Assembly: GCF_000009765.2 (NCBI RefSeq)
Contig: NC_003155.5
Location: forward strand, 6,200,001-6,264,000
DNA from: Streptomyces avermitilis MA-4680 = NBRC 14893
GTDB lineage: Bacteria; Actinomycetota; Actinomycetes; Streptomycetales; Streptomycetaceae
Length of the DNA: 64,000 nt
Direction of reading: 5' to 3'
Made by a program: the position numbers and the translations under genes. Of the stretch, positions 25,282-33,929 are shown in pieces. The notes beneath the pieces are model-generated. The model worked only from the letters and a program-made list of their open reading frames with translations, did not search any database and had not been told where the DNA came from. The stretch's first letter is position 1; each line of letters opens with the position of its first letter.

Positions 25282-25420
25282 AAGAGGCCCACACCATCAA
25301 ATGGTGTGGGCCTCCGCCACGTTACGACACCGACCCGCCATGCTCGCCTCGCGGCAAGTGGTCGCTCGTAGCGACGAAGGTTGGGCCCGGGGGCTTGGAT
25401 CGAGCCGGTGTCACGTCCAC
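25270..25420 (-). ncRNA. Candidate small RNA on the minus strand
   Basis: There is no coding sequence in 25212-25717, yet a terminator with a U-rich minus-strand tail closes this segment, and the 100 bases upstream of it (minus sense) are rich in short complementary pieces such as GCGAGG/CCTCGC. A possible promoter for it is TTGCCT (about 25455) with TTGTTACC ~15 bases downstream. The remaining part of the intergenic region (25421-25717) holds a small hairpin CTACCGCG/CGCGGTAG at 25612-25632 before the malic-enzyme gene. Confidence 0.3.
25284..25314 (-). terminator. Strong hairpin terminator downstream of helD, better oriented for the minus strand
   Basis: Fourteen-bp perfect stem (GAGGCCCACACCAT / ATGGTGTGGGCCTC) with a 3-base loop. 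Read on the minus strand the stem is followed by TTGCTGT; on the plus strand it is followed by CGCCAC. It could serve both directions, but the T-rich tail favours a minus-strand transcript ending here. Confidence 0.7.
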
Positions 25421-25717
25421 GGTAACAAACGATTCCCGCAAGGCAATTCCCGTCCCGAAAGTTCATTTACGCGGCGTCGGCCTCCGCGAGGCGGCCCGGC
25501 GGCCTTCGGCGGGGTCACCCTTCCACCACCGCAACACATCTCGTATGGTGGAAGTTTGTTTCCGAAAGTGGCTCACTTGGTTGCGAACAAAACGATCGCA
25601 ATCCGGGGCGGCTACCGCGTACTCCGCGGTAGGTGCGACGATCGGACGGCATAACCCGCAGGTCAGTAATAAGCGCAGTACCAGCGCAGTATCCGGTGAA
25701 AGCAGAGGAAGTCGGCC

Positions 25718-27151
25718 ATGGCAACGGCGCCCAGCGTCTCCTACTCGATGACGGTCCGGCTGGAGGTGCCCGCGAGCGGAACAGCGGTCTCCCAGCTCAC
25801 CACGGCCGTCGAGTCCCACGGAGGCTCGGTGACCGGCCTCGACGTCACCGCGTCCGGGCACGAGAAGCTCCGGATCGACGTCACGATCGCGGCGACCTCC
25901 ACCTCGCACGCCGACGAGATCGTCGCGCAGCTGCGCACCATCGAGGGCGTCACCCTCGGCAAGGTCTCCGACCGTACGTTCCTGATGCACCTCGGCGGCA
26001 AGATCGAGATGCAGTCCAAGCACCCCATCCGCAACCGTGACGATCTCTCGATGATCTACACGCCGGGTGTCGCCCGCGTCTGCATGGCGATCGCCGAGAA
26101 CCCCGAGGACGCCCGTCGCCTCACCATCAAGCGCAACTCCGTTGCGGTCGTGACGGACGGCTCGGCCGTGCTGGGCCTCGGCAACATCGGTCCGAAGGCC
26201 GCCCTCCCGGTCATGGAGGGCAAGGCGGCCCTCTTCAAGCGCTTCGCCGGCATCGACGCCTGGCCGCTGTGCCTGGACACCCAGGACACCGACGCCATCG
26301 TCGAGATCGTGAAGGCGATCGCTCCCGGCTTCGCCGGCATCAACCTCGAGGACATCTCGGCGCCCCGTTGCTTCGAGATCGAGGCCCGGCTGCGCGAGGC
26401 CCTCGACATCCCCGTCTTCCACGACGACCAGCACGGCACCGCGATCGTCGTGCTCGCCGCCCTCACGAACGCCCTGCGTGTGGCGGGTAAGGCGATCGGC
26501 GACATCCGCGTCGTCATGTCCGGCGCGGGCGCGGCCGGCACGGCCATCCTCAAGCTGCTGATCGCGGCCGGCGTCAAGAACGCCGTCGTCGCGGACATCC
26601 ACGGGGTCGTGCACGCCGACCGCGAGGACCTGGTGAACGCCGCGGCCGACTCGCCGCTGCGCTGGATCGCCGACAACACCAACCCCGAGGGCCTGACGGG
26701 CACGCTCAAGGAGGCCGTGCGCGGCGCCGACGTGTTCGTCGGCGTCTCGGCCCCCAACGTCCTCGACGGGGACGACGTGGCCGCCATGGCCGAGGACGCC
26801 ATCGTGTTCGCGCTCGCGAACCCGGACCCCGAGGTCGAGCCGGCGGTGGCCCGTCAGACGGCGGCCGTGGTCGCCACGGGACGCTCCGACTTCCCGAACC
26901 AGATCAACAACGTGCTGGTCTTCCCGGGCGTCTTCCGTGGCCTCCTGGACGCCCAGTCGCGTACCGTCAACACGGAGATGATGCTGGCCGCCGCGGCCGC
27001 TCTCGCGGACGTGGTGACCGAGGACGAGCTGAACCCGAACTACATCATCCCGAGCGTCTTCAACGAGAAGGTTGCGGGCGCGGTCGCCGGAGCGGTGCGC
27101 ACTGCCGCGAAGGCGGCCGGGGTGACGGAGTCGGACAGCAAGGACGCGTAA
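25718..27151 (+). CDS. NAD(P)-dependent malic enzyme with N-terminal ACT-like domain
   Basis: 477 residues. It oxidatively decarboxylates malate to pyruvate, linking the TCA cycle to pyruvate and NAD(P)H. An ACT-like regulatory domain occupies ~1-85 (YSMTVRLEVPASGTAVSQL), which suggests allosteric control. The catalytic part contains SMIYTPGVARVC, GSAVLGLGNIGPKAALPVME, the metal-site region INLEDISAPRCFEIE, FHDDQHGTAIV and the Rossmann loop MSGAGAAGTAILKLL. The length fits bacterial single-domain malic enzymes plus ACT. ATG 25718 has AGAGGAAG upstream. Confidence 0.93.
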   Translation: MATAPSVSYSMTVRLEVPASGTAVSQLTTAVESHGGSVTGLDVTASGHEKLRIDVTIAATSTSHADEIVAQLRTIEGVTLGKVSDRTFLMHLGGKIEMQSKHPIRNRDDLSMIYTPGVARVCMAIAENPEDARRLTIKRNSVAVVTDGSAVLGLGNIGPKAALPVMEGKAALFKRFAGIDAWPLCLDTQDTDAIVEIVKAIAPGFAGINLEDISAPRCFEIEARLREALDIPVFHDDQHGTAIVVLAALTNALRVAGKAIGDIRVVMSGAGAAGTAILKLLIAAGVKNAVVADIHGVVHADREDLVNAAADSPLRWIADNTNPEGLTGTLKEAVRGADVFVGVSAPNVLDGDDVAAMAEDAIVFALANPDPEVEPAVARQTAAVVATGRSDFPNQINNVLVFPGVFRGLLDAQSRTVNTEMMLAAAAALADVVTEDELNPNYIIPSVFNEKVAGAVAGAVRTAAKAAGVTESDSKDA

Positions 27152-27210
27152 GGACGGCTGTGACGGGTACCACGCCCCTCCGGGACCGGCGCGTCGCGGA
27201 ACGTGGGGCC

Positions 27211-27238
27211 CTGGGCCGCCCTCTAGGGTGGCGGCCAG
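27211..27238 (+). terminator. Probable terminator after malic enzyme
   Basis: Imperfect stem with CTGG/CCAG and CCGCC/GGCGG arms, 60 bases after the malic-enzyme stop. The rest of 27239-27507 is a leader/promoter region for hup in which I could not place the promoter. Confidence 0.45.
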
Positions 27239-27507
27239 GCTCAGGCCTTCCAGGCCCTGCGATCCGCTGCCGGGAGCGGACGGAGCGTCACCACACTGAG
27301 GCAGTGGCGCTTTCCGTGTGACTCCCAAGGGTGTTCTCGCGACTCCAACGGGTGCCGGATTGGCTTTCCCGCCGCAGGTGGGGGCAGGATGCGTCTTCGG
27401 GCGCGAGGGTCTGACGACGGACCCGGGTCCGGGGACTCACCGAGGACCCTGGCAGCATCGGCTTCGATCTCACGCCTCAACGGCAAGAAGAACACGGGAG
27501 TAACAAC

Positions 27508-27789
27508 ATGAACCGCAGTGAGCTGGTGGCCGCGCTGGCCGACCGCGCCGAGGTGACCCGCAAGGACGCCGACGCCGTTCTGGCCGCGTTCGCCGAGACC
27601 GTCGGCGAGATCGTTGCCAAGGGCGACGAGAAGGTCACCATCCCCGGCTTCCTGACCTTCGAGCGCACCCACCGTGCCGCTCGCACCGCGCGTAACCCGC
27701 AGACCGGCGACCCGATCCAGATCCCGGCGGGCTACAGCGTCAAGGTCTCCGCGGGCTCGAAGCTCAAGGAAGCCGCCAAGGGCAAGTAA
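27508..27789 (+). CDS. hup: Nucleoid-associated HU protein
   Basis: 93 residues, the short HU of Streptomyces (HupA type, without the Lys/Ala-rich tail of HupS). NRSELVAALADRAEVTRKDA and the DNA-embracing arm TFERTHRAARTARNPQTGDP with the Pro at the tip are typical. It binds and bends DNA as a homodimer and is a major vegetative nucleoid protein. ATG 27508 with GGGAG ten bases upstream. A perfect terminator follows. Confidence 0.96.
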   Translation: MNRSELVAALADRAEVTRKDADAVLAAFAETVGEIVAKGDEKVTIPGFLTFERTHRAARTARNPQTGDPIQIPAGYSVKVSAGSKLKEAAKGK

Positions 27790-27836
27790 GCCCGTCCGTA
27801 CGCCTGCGGGACGGCGTACGAGACCCGGCAACGCCA

Positions 27837-27871
27837 ATGGGGCGGCCACCCTCACCGGGTGGCCGCCCCAT
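27837..27871 (+). terminator. Terminator between hup and murA (convergent)
   Basis: Fifteen-bp perfect stem ATGGGGCGGCCACCC / GGGTGGCCGCCCCAT with a 5-base loop. It is symmetrical and lies between convergent genes, so it probably serves hup and may also act on murA transcripts. A smaller hairpin GTACGCC/GGCGTAC precedes it at 27798-27819. Confidence 0.88.
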
Positions 27872-27969
27872 CGTCGTACGTACGCTTCCCGCGCCTGCCG
27901 TGCCTGTCCGGGACCCCGGACCCCCAGCCGGGGCGGTGTCGCCCGCGGCCGGGGTTGGTGGGGCTGGGG

Positions 27970-29316
27970 TCAGGCGAGTGCCTTGCCGGGCAGTTCGACC
28001 TTCGCGCCGAGTTCCACGAGCTTCTCCATGAAGTTCTCGTAGCCGCGGTTGATCAGGTCGATGCCGTGCACCCGCGAGGTTCCCTGGGCCGCGAGGGCCG
28101 CGATCAGGTACGAGAAGCCGCCGCGGAGGTCGGGGATGACCAGGTCGGCGCCCTGGAGCTTGGTGGGGCCGGAGACGACCGCCGAGTGCAGGAAGTTGCG
28201 CTGGCCGAAGCGGCAGTCGGAGCCGCCGAGGCACTCGCGGTAGAGCTGGATGTGCGCGCCCATCTGGTTGAGCGCGGAGGTGAAGCCGAGCCGGGACTCG
28301 TACACCGTCTCGTGGATGATCGACAGGCCCGTGGCCTGGGTGAGGGCCACGACCAGGGGCTGCTGCCAGTCCGTCTGGAAGCCGGGGTGCACGTCCGTCT
28401 CCAGCGCGATCGACTTCAGCTGGCCGCCGGGGTGCCAGAAGCGGATGCCCTCGTCGTCGATCTCGAAGGCGCCGCCGACCTTGCGGTAGGTGTTCAGGAA
28501 CGTCATCATCGAGCGCTGCTGGGCGCCGCGGATGTAGATGTTGCCTTCGGTCGCCAGCGCCGCGGACGCCCAGGAGGCGGCCTCCAGGCGGTCCGGGAGG
28601 GCCGCGTGGGTGTAGCCGCCGAGCGAGTCGACACCCGTGATCCGGATGGTGCGGTCGGTGTCCATCGCGATGATCGCGCCCATTTTCTGCAGAACGCAGA
28701 TCAGGTCCTCGATCTCCGGCTCGACCGCCGCGTTGGCCAGCTCGGTGACGCCCTCCGCGAGGACGGCCGTCAGCAGCACCTGCTCGGTGGCGCCCACGGA
28801 GGGGTACGGCAGCTGGATCTTGGTGCCACGCAGCCGCTGCGGAGCCTCCAGGTACTGGCCGTCCGCCCGCTTCTCGATCTTCGCGCCGAACTGCCGCAGC
28901 ACCTCGAAGTGGAAGTCGATCGGCCGGCCGCCGATGTCACAGCCGCCCAGGCCCGGAATGAACGCGTGCCCGAGGCGGTGCAGCAGCGGGCCGCAGAAGA
29001 GGATCGGGATACGGGACGAACCCGCGTGCGCGTCGATGTCCGCGACGTTCGCGCTCTCGACGTGCGACGGGTCCAGGACCAGTTCGCCCGGCTCCTCTCC
29101 CGGGCGGACCGTCACCCCGTGCAGCTGAAGCAGTCCGCGCACGACGCGCACGTCGCGGATGTCGGGGACGTTGCGCAGCCGGCTCGGCTCGCTGCCCAGC
29201 AGGGCGGCGACCATGGCCTTCGGCACGAGGTTCTTCGCACCGCGGACCCGGATCTCGCCCTCGAGCGGGGTTCCGCCGTGGACAAGCAGTACATCGTCTG
29301 AGCCGTTGACGGTCAT
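27970..29316 (-). CDS. murA: UDP-N-acetylglucosamine 1-carboxyvinyltransferase MurA
   Basis: 448 residues. MurA transfers enolpyruvate from PEP to UDP-GlcNAc, the first committed step of peptidoglycan synthesis in the cytoplasm. It starts TVNGSDDVLLVHGGTPLEG and contains IRVRGAKNLVPKAMVAALL (substrate Lys/Asn). The catalytic loop is GLGGCDIGGRPID with Cys126, the residue alkylated by fosfomycin; mycobacteria have Asp here. The start is ATG at 29316-29314 because similarity begins there; the open frame extends further upstream without homology. It is convergent with hup and divergent from yqgE. Confidence 0.95.
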   Translation of the reverse strand: MTVNGSDDVLLVHGGTPLEGEIRVRGAKNLVPKAMVAALLGSEPSRLRNVPDIRDVRVVRGLLQLHGVTVRPGEEPGELVLDPSHVESANVADIDAHAGSSRIPILFCGPLLHRLGHAFIPGLGGCDIGGRPIDFHFEVLRQFGAKIEKRADGQYLEAPQRLRGTKIQLPYPSVGATEQVLLTAVLAEGVTELANAAVEPEIEDLICVLQKMGAIIAMDTDRTIRITGVDSLGGYTHAALPDRLEAASWASAALATEGNIYIRGAQQRSMMTFLNTYRKVGGAFEIDDEGIRFWHPGGQLKSIALETDVHPGFQTDWQQPLVVALTQATGLSIIHETVYESRLGFTSALNQMGAHIQLYRECLGGSDCRFGQRNFLHSAVVSGPTKLQGADLVIPDLRGGFSYLIAALAAQGTSRVHGIDLINRGYENFMEKLVELGAKVELPGKALA

Positions 29317-29585
29317 GTATCTCGCGTTCCGATGAGTTGGGCAGGGGGGCGTCGGCAGGCCAGTTGGGCGGCGCCGAAGAAGCAAGCGTAATGGCCCCCC
29401 ACCCCCCTTCAGTAAGCCCGAGTAGCTCCCAGCAACGTCATAGCTTTGCCACAACACGAACCGTGCCTAATCGGACACACGGGGTCACCGTTCGGGGCGT
29501 GCGCTCGGGGCGCACCGATGCGCCCTGAGCTGCATTCACTCGCGTACCCGTATTGCCTCCCCACTTGAAGGGAAGATGCGGGATC

Positions 29586-30167
29586 ATGTCTGGCATGACC
29601 GAGGTGTCCTCGCTCACAGGGCGGCTGCTCGTGGCCACGCCCGCCCTGGCGGACCCGAACTTCGACCGCGCGGTGGTGCTCCTCCTCGACCACGACGAGG
29701 AGGGCTCGCTGGGTGTCGTCCTCAACCGGCCCACGCCGGTCGACGTCAGCGACATCCTGGAGGGCTGGGCGGACCTCGCGGGCGAACCCGGCGTCGTCTT
29801 CCAGGGCGGCCCGGTCTCCCTCGACTCGGCGCTGGGTGTCGCGGTGATCCCCGGCGGCGCCTCCGTCGACGGGGCGCCCCTCGGCTGGCGGCGTGTGCAC
29901 GGCGCGATCGGCCTGGTCGACCTGGAGGCACCGCCCGAACTGCTCGCCAAGGCCCTCGGCAGCCTGCGGATCTTCGCGGGGTACGCGGGCTGGGGCCCGG
30001 GCCAGCTGGAGGACGAGCTGGTGGAAGGCGCCTGGTACGTCGTGGAGTCGGAGCCGGGCGACGTCTCCTCCCCGTCGCCCGAACGCCTGTGGCGCGAGGT
30101 GCTCCGCCGCCAGCGCAACGAGCTGGCGATGGTGGCCACGTATCCGGACGACCCGTCGCTCAACTGA
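29586..30167 (+). CDS. YqgE/AlgH family protein
   Basis: 193 residues, soluble. Family signature LLVATPALADPNFDRAVVLL near the N-terminus, GSLGVVLNRPTP, FQGGPVSLDSALGV and GYAGWGPGQLEDELVEGAWY. Widespread and conserved, with roles still poorly defined (named after alginate-regulatory AlgH). Starts at 29586 and 29595 are both possible. Next to murA in most streptomycetes. Confidence 0.92.
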   Translation: MSGMTEVSSLTGRLLVATPALADPNFDRAVVLLLDHDEEGSLGVVLNRPTPVDVSDILEGWADLAGEPGVVFQGGPVSLDSALGVAVIPGGASVDGAPLGWRRVHGAIGLVDLEAPPELLAKALGSLRIFAGYAGWGPGQLEDELVEGAWYVVESEPGDVSSPSPERLWREVLRRQRNELAMVATYPDDPSLN

Positions 30168-30196
30168 TGGGCCCGGGCTTCAGTACCCTTGGCGGC

Positions 30197-30493
30197 ATGA
30201 GCACTCTTGAGCCTGAGACCCAGCCCCAGCGAGGCACTGGGACGGGGACCCTCGTAGAGCCGACACCGCAGGTGTCGCACGGCGACGGGGACCACGAGCG
30301 CTTCGCCCACTATGTCCAGAAGGACAAGATCATGGCGAGCGCCCTCGACGGCACACCCGTCGTGGCCCTCTGCGGCAAGGTGTGGGTCCCGGGCCGGGAC
30401 CCGAAGAAGTACCCCGTATGCCCCATGTGCAAGGAGATCTACGAGTCCATGGGCGCCGGCGGGGACAAGGACAAGGGCGGCGACAAGAAGTAA
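30197..30493 (+). CDS. DUF3039 protein (small zinc-ribbon-like)
   Basis: 98 residues. The conserved part DHERFAHYVQKDKIMASALD is followed by VVALCGKVWVP and YPVCPMCKEIYESM, whose three Cys could form a zinc site. Highly conserved in actinobacteria, function unknown. ATG 30197, 29 bases after yqgE in the same direction, probably co-transcribed. Confidence 0.9.
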   Translation: MSTLEPETQPQRGTGTGTLVEPTPQVSHGDGDHERFAHYVQKDKIMASALDGTPVVALCGKVWVPGRDPKKYPVCPMCKEIYESMGAGGDKDKGGDKK

Positions 30494-30562
30494 GGCGCGC
30501 GCCCCGGCGGGGCGCAGTGACGCCTTCGCGGCCTTCGGCCTGTGCCGTGCGGACCGTGCACG

Positions 30563-30599
30563 ACCGCGGTACTCCCCGATAGGGGGTGCCGCGGTTTTG
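30563..30599 (+). terminator. Terminator after the DUF3039 gene
   Basis: Fourteen-bp stem (two G-T pairs), left arm ACCGCGGTACTCCC, right arm GGGGGTGCCGCGGT, followed by TTTG. A classic intrinsic terminator with U-tail. Confidence 0.85.
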
Positions 30600-30729
30600 T
30601 CGTGCCTGGGGCAGGGCGCGCGGGGGAGCGGTCGAGAGGATTGGTTGAGACCTCTCTTCGCTCATGCCTCTTGTGGGCATGTTCATGTACTCCATAGCCT
30701 CCGGTGTGTTGTGCAGAGCAAAACCGTCA

Positions 30730-30744
30730 TTGCGCATGATGCAA
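30730..30744 (+). promoter_or_regulatory. Candidate operator upstream of the sugar ABC operon
   Basis: TTGCGCATGATGCAA is an imperfect dyad (TTGC...GCAA ends around CATGATG) 22 bases before the binding-protein start. Its size and position suit a LacI- or GntR-type repressor. It does not match the DasR consensus. Confidence 0.35.
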
Positions 30745-30766
30745 CGCCCCCCACCGGAGGAAGCTC

Positions 30767-32119
30767 GTGAAGCTCGCAGTGCCCCTGGCCCGCACCGCCC
30801 GTACGCCTCGCCCGCCCCGAACGGCCGTCTCCCTCGCGGCGCTTGCCGTCGCCGCGGTCCTGACCGTCACCGCCACCGCCTGCGCCCCGCAGAGCTCCGG
30901 CAACTCCTCCTCCGGCAAGGACGAGAAGACCGGCACCCTGCGGGTCTGGCTCTTCCAGGAGGTCGACAACAAGCCGAAGCAGCAGGTCGTCGACGAGACG
31001 GTCGCCGCTTTCCGGAAGGCCCACAAGGGCACCGAGGTCAACGTCGAGTACATCCCCGTCGAGACCCGCGCCCAGCGCGTCAAGGCCGCCTTCAACGACC
31101 CCAAGAGCGCGCCCGACGTCATCGAGTACGGCAACACGGACACCGCCGGCTACGTCAGGGACGGCGGGCTCGCGGACGTCACCCGGGACTTCACCGGCTG
31201 GAGCGAGTCCAAGGACACCGACCCGACGGCCAAGCAGTCGGTGACGGTCGACGGCAGGATCTACGGCGCCCCCTACTTCGTCGGCGTACGCGCCCTCTAC
31301 TACCGCACCGACATCTTCAAGGAGCTTGGACTCGAAGTACCCAGGACGCAGGCCGAGTTGATCGCGACCGCGAAGCAGATCCGGGCGGCGAAGCCGGACC
31401 TGTACGGACTCGCCGTCGGCGGCGCGTACACGTACGGCGCGATGCCCTTCATCTGGTCCCACGGCGGTGAACTCGCGCAGGGCAAGGGCGGCTCGTACTC
31501 CTCGACCATCGACAGCGCGGCCGCCCGGAAGGGCATCAAGGCGTACACCTCCCTCTTCGGCGACGACAACTGCCCCGCCGCCAAGTGCGCGGGCATGGGC
31601 GGCAACGACACGGTGACCGCGTTCGCCTCCGGCAAGGCGGCCATGGCGATCGGCGGCGACTTCAGCCACCAGGCGATCGAGGCGGGCAAGGTCAAGGGCG
31701 CGTACGCGGTCGTGCCGCTGCCGGGGCTGAAGCCGGGTGACATCGCGCCGGCGTTCGCGGGCGGCAACAACATCGGTGTCCTGAAGAGCACGACACACCG
31801 CACACTCGCCGTCGACCTGATGAAGCGGCTCGCGTCGAAGAAGACGCAGAGCGAACTCTTCGACGCCATGGGCTTCCTGCCGACGTTCTCGGACGTGCGG
31901 GAGCAGGTCGCGGCGAAGGAACCGTTCGTCAAGCCCTTCGTCCGGACCCTCGCCGCGGGCGCGAAGTTCGTGCCGGCCTCGCCCGCCTGGGCGGGGATCG
32001 ACTCGTCGCTGGTGCTGCCGACGATGTTCCAGCAGGTCATCAGCGGCAAGAAGGACGTGGCGGCCGCCTCGGAGGAAGCCGCCAAGAAGATGAACGACGC
32101 GTTCAGCTCCGCGGGTTGA
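30767..32119 (+). CDS. Sugar ABC transporter solute-binding lipoprotein
   Basis: 450 residues, family-1 extracellular sugar-binding protein (MalE/NgcE-like). The N-terminal signal ends in a lipobox-like TATAC with the lipid-modified Cys near residue 42. The mature protein begins with a Ser/Gly linker, then GTLRVWLFQEVDNKPKQQVV. Middle and end segments (VIEYGNTDTAGYV, GGFS-like IGGDFSHQAIEAG, WAGIDSSLVLPTMFQQV) are typical. First gene of a binding protein-permease-permease-GH20 operon, so the ligand is probably an N-acetylhexosamine oligosaccharide (inference). GTG 30767 with CCGGAGG upstream. Confidence 0.9.
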   Translation: MKLAVPLARTARTPRPPRTAVSLAALAVAAVLTVTATACAPQSSGNSSSGKDEKTGTLRVWLFQEVDNKPKQQVVDETVAAFRKAHKGTEVNVEYIPVETRAQRVKAAFNDPKSAPDVIEYGNTDTAGYVRDGGLADVTRDFTGWSESKDTDPTAKQSVTVDGRIYGAPYFVGVRALYYRTDIFKELGLEVPRTQAELIATAKQIRAAKPDLYGLAVGGAYTYGAMPFIWSHGGELAQGKGGSYSSTIDSAAARKGIKAYTSLFGDDNCPAAKCAGMGGNDTVTAFASGKAAMAIGGDFSHQAIEAGKVKGAYAVVPLPGLKPGDIAPAFAGGNNIGVLKSTTHRTLAVDLMKRLASKKTQSELFDAMGFLPTFSDVREQVAAKEPFVKPFVRTLAAGAKFVPASPAWAGIDSSLVLPTMFQQVISGKKDVAAASEEAAKKMNDAFSSAG

Positions 32120-32123
32120 GCGG

Positions 32124-33086
32124 ATGACGACGCACAACACCGCCCTCGGTGAACGCACCGGGGGCGCGGTGGCCGACAAGGCCGTCGGGGCTCACCCCGG
32201 AAGGCGCCCCCGGGGCGCGGCCCGGACGCCCTGGATCTATCTCGCCCCCGCCCTGGTCGTCCTCGGCGGGCTGCTCGTCTACCCCGTCTACCAGCTCGGC
32301 CTGATCTCGTTCCTGGAGTACACGCAGGCCCAGGTCAGCGGCGGGGAGCCGACCACCTTCCAGGGGTTCGGGAACTACGCGACGCTCTTCGGGGACGAGC
32401 AGTTCTGGCAGGTGCTGCTGGCCACGGTGGTGTTCGCGGCGGCCTGCGTGGTCTCCACCCTGGCCGTCGGATGCGCGCTCGCCGTGCTGCTGACCCGGGT
32501 CCGCGCCCTGCCGCGCCTCGCGCTGATGCTGGCCGCGCTCGGCGCCTGGGCGACCCCGGCGATCACCGGCTCGACGGTCTGGCTGCTCCTCTTCGACCCC
32601 GACTTCGGGCCCGTCGACCGGATGCTCGGCCTCGGCGACCACTCGTGGACGTACGGCCGTTACAGCGCCTTCGCGCTCGTCCTCCTGGAAGTCGTCTGGT
32701 GCTCCTTCCCGTTCGTGATGGTCACGGTGTACGCCGGGATCCGCGCCGTACCCGCCGAGGTCCTGGAGGCCGCCGCCCTGGACGGCGCCTCGCAGTGGCG
32801 CATCTGGCGCTCGGTACTGGCGCCGATGCTCCGGCCGATCCTGGTGGTCGTCACCATCCAGTCGGTCATCTGGGACTTCAAGGTCTTCACGCAGATCTAC
32901 GTGATGACGAACGGGGGCGGCATCGCGGGCCAGAACCTCGTCCTGAACGTGTACGCGTACCAGAAGGCGTTCGCGTCGTCCCAGTACAGCCTCGGCTCGG
33001 CGATCGGCGTGGTGATGCTGGTGATCCTGCTGGCCGTCACCCTCGTCCATCTGCGGCTGTTGCGCGGGCAGGGGGAGGAACTGTGA
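32124..33086 (+). CDS. Sugar ABC transporter permease (MalF-type)
   Basis: 320 residues, six membrane helices and the EAA loop EVLEAAALDGASQWRIWRSV, which contacts the ATPase. The operon encodes no ATPase, so it would use a shared MsiK-type ATPase, as is usual for Streptomyces sugar importers. ATG 32124, four bases after the binding-protein stop; the stop overlaps the next start (GTGA). Confidence 0.9.
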   Translation: MTTHNTALGERTGGAVADKAVGAHPGRRPRGAARTPWIYLAPALVVLGGLLVYPVYQLGLISFLEYTQAQVSGGEPTTFQGFGNYATLFGDEQFWQVLLATVVFAAACVVSTLAVGCALAVLLTRVRALPRLALMLAALGAWATPAITGSTVWLLLFDPDFGPVDRMLGLGDHSWTYGRYSAFALVLLEVVWCSFPFVMVTVYAGIRAVPAEVLEAAALDGASQWRIWRSVLAPMLRPILVVVTIQSVIWDFKVFTQIYVMTNGGGIAGQNLVLNVYAYQKAFASSQYSLGSAIGVVMLVILLAVTLVHLRLLRGQGEEL

Positions 33087-33928
33087 CCTCGATACGAGGG
33101 CTGGTGCGCCGGCCCTGGCGGCTCGCCGCCGAGGCGTCCGCGCTGCTGATCGCGGTCGTCGTCGCGTTCCCGCTCTACTGGATGGTGCTGAGCGCCCTCA
33201 AACCGGCGGGCGAGATCGAGTCGACGCGGCCGCGGCCCTGGACGCTGTCCCCCTCGCTGGATTCCTTCCGGCGCGTCTTCGAACAGCAGGAATTCGGCCG
33301 CTACTTCCTCAACAGCCTGGTGGTGGCGTGCTCCGTGGTCGTCGTCTCCGCATTGATCGCCTTTCTCGCGGCGACCGCGGTGACCCGATTCCGCTTCCGA
33401 TTCCGGACCACCCTGCTGATCATGTTCCTGGTCGCCCAGATGGTGCCCGTGGAAGCCCTGACGATCCCCCTCTTCTTCCTGATGCGGGACTTCGGTCAGC
33501 TGAACACGCTCGGCTCGCTGATCCTGCCCCACATCGCCTTCTCGCTGCCGTTCGCGATCTGGATGCTGCGGGGCTTTGTGAAGGCCGTTCCGGACGCGCT
33601 GGAGGAGGCCGCGTACATCGACGGGGCGAGCCGGGCGAGATTCCTCTGGCAGATCCTTTTCCCCTTGGTCTTCCCGGGGCTGGTGGCCACGAGTGTCTTT
33701 TCCTTCATCTCGGCCTGGAACGACTTCCTGTTCGCCAAGTCCTTCATCATCAGCGACACGTCCCAGTCGACGCTGCCGATGGCTCTCCTCGTCTTCTACA
33801 AACCGGACGAGCCCGACTGGGGCGGTGTGATGGCGGCGTCCACGGTGATGACGATTCCGGTGCTGGTCTTCTTCGTACTCGTGCAACGGCGGCTCGTGTC
33901 GGGCCTCGGCGGAGCGGTAAAGGACTGA
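33083..33928 (+). CDS. Sugar ABC transporter permease (MalG-type)
   Basis: 281 residues, six helices, EAA loop DALEEAAYIDGASRARFLWQ. Pairs with the preceding permease to form the channel. GTG 33083 overlaps the previous stop; the next gene starts one base after its stop, so translation is coupled through the operon. Confidence 0.9.
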   Translation: MTSIRGLVRRPWRLAAEASALLIAVVVAFPLYWMVLSALKPAGEIESTRPRPWTLSPSLDSFRRVFEQQEFGRYFLNSLVVACSVVVVSALIAFLAATAVTRFRFRFRTTLLIMFLVAQMVPVEALTIPLFFLMRDFGQLNTLGSLILPHIAFSLPFAIWMLRGFVKAVPDALEEAAYIDGASRARFLWQILFPLVFPGLVATSVFSFISAWNDFLFAKSFIISDTSQSTLPMALLVFYKPDEPDWGGVMAASTVMTIPVLVFFVLVQRRLVSGLGGAVKD

Positions 33929-33929
33929 C

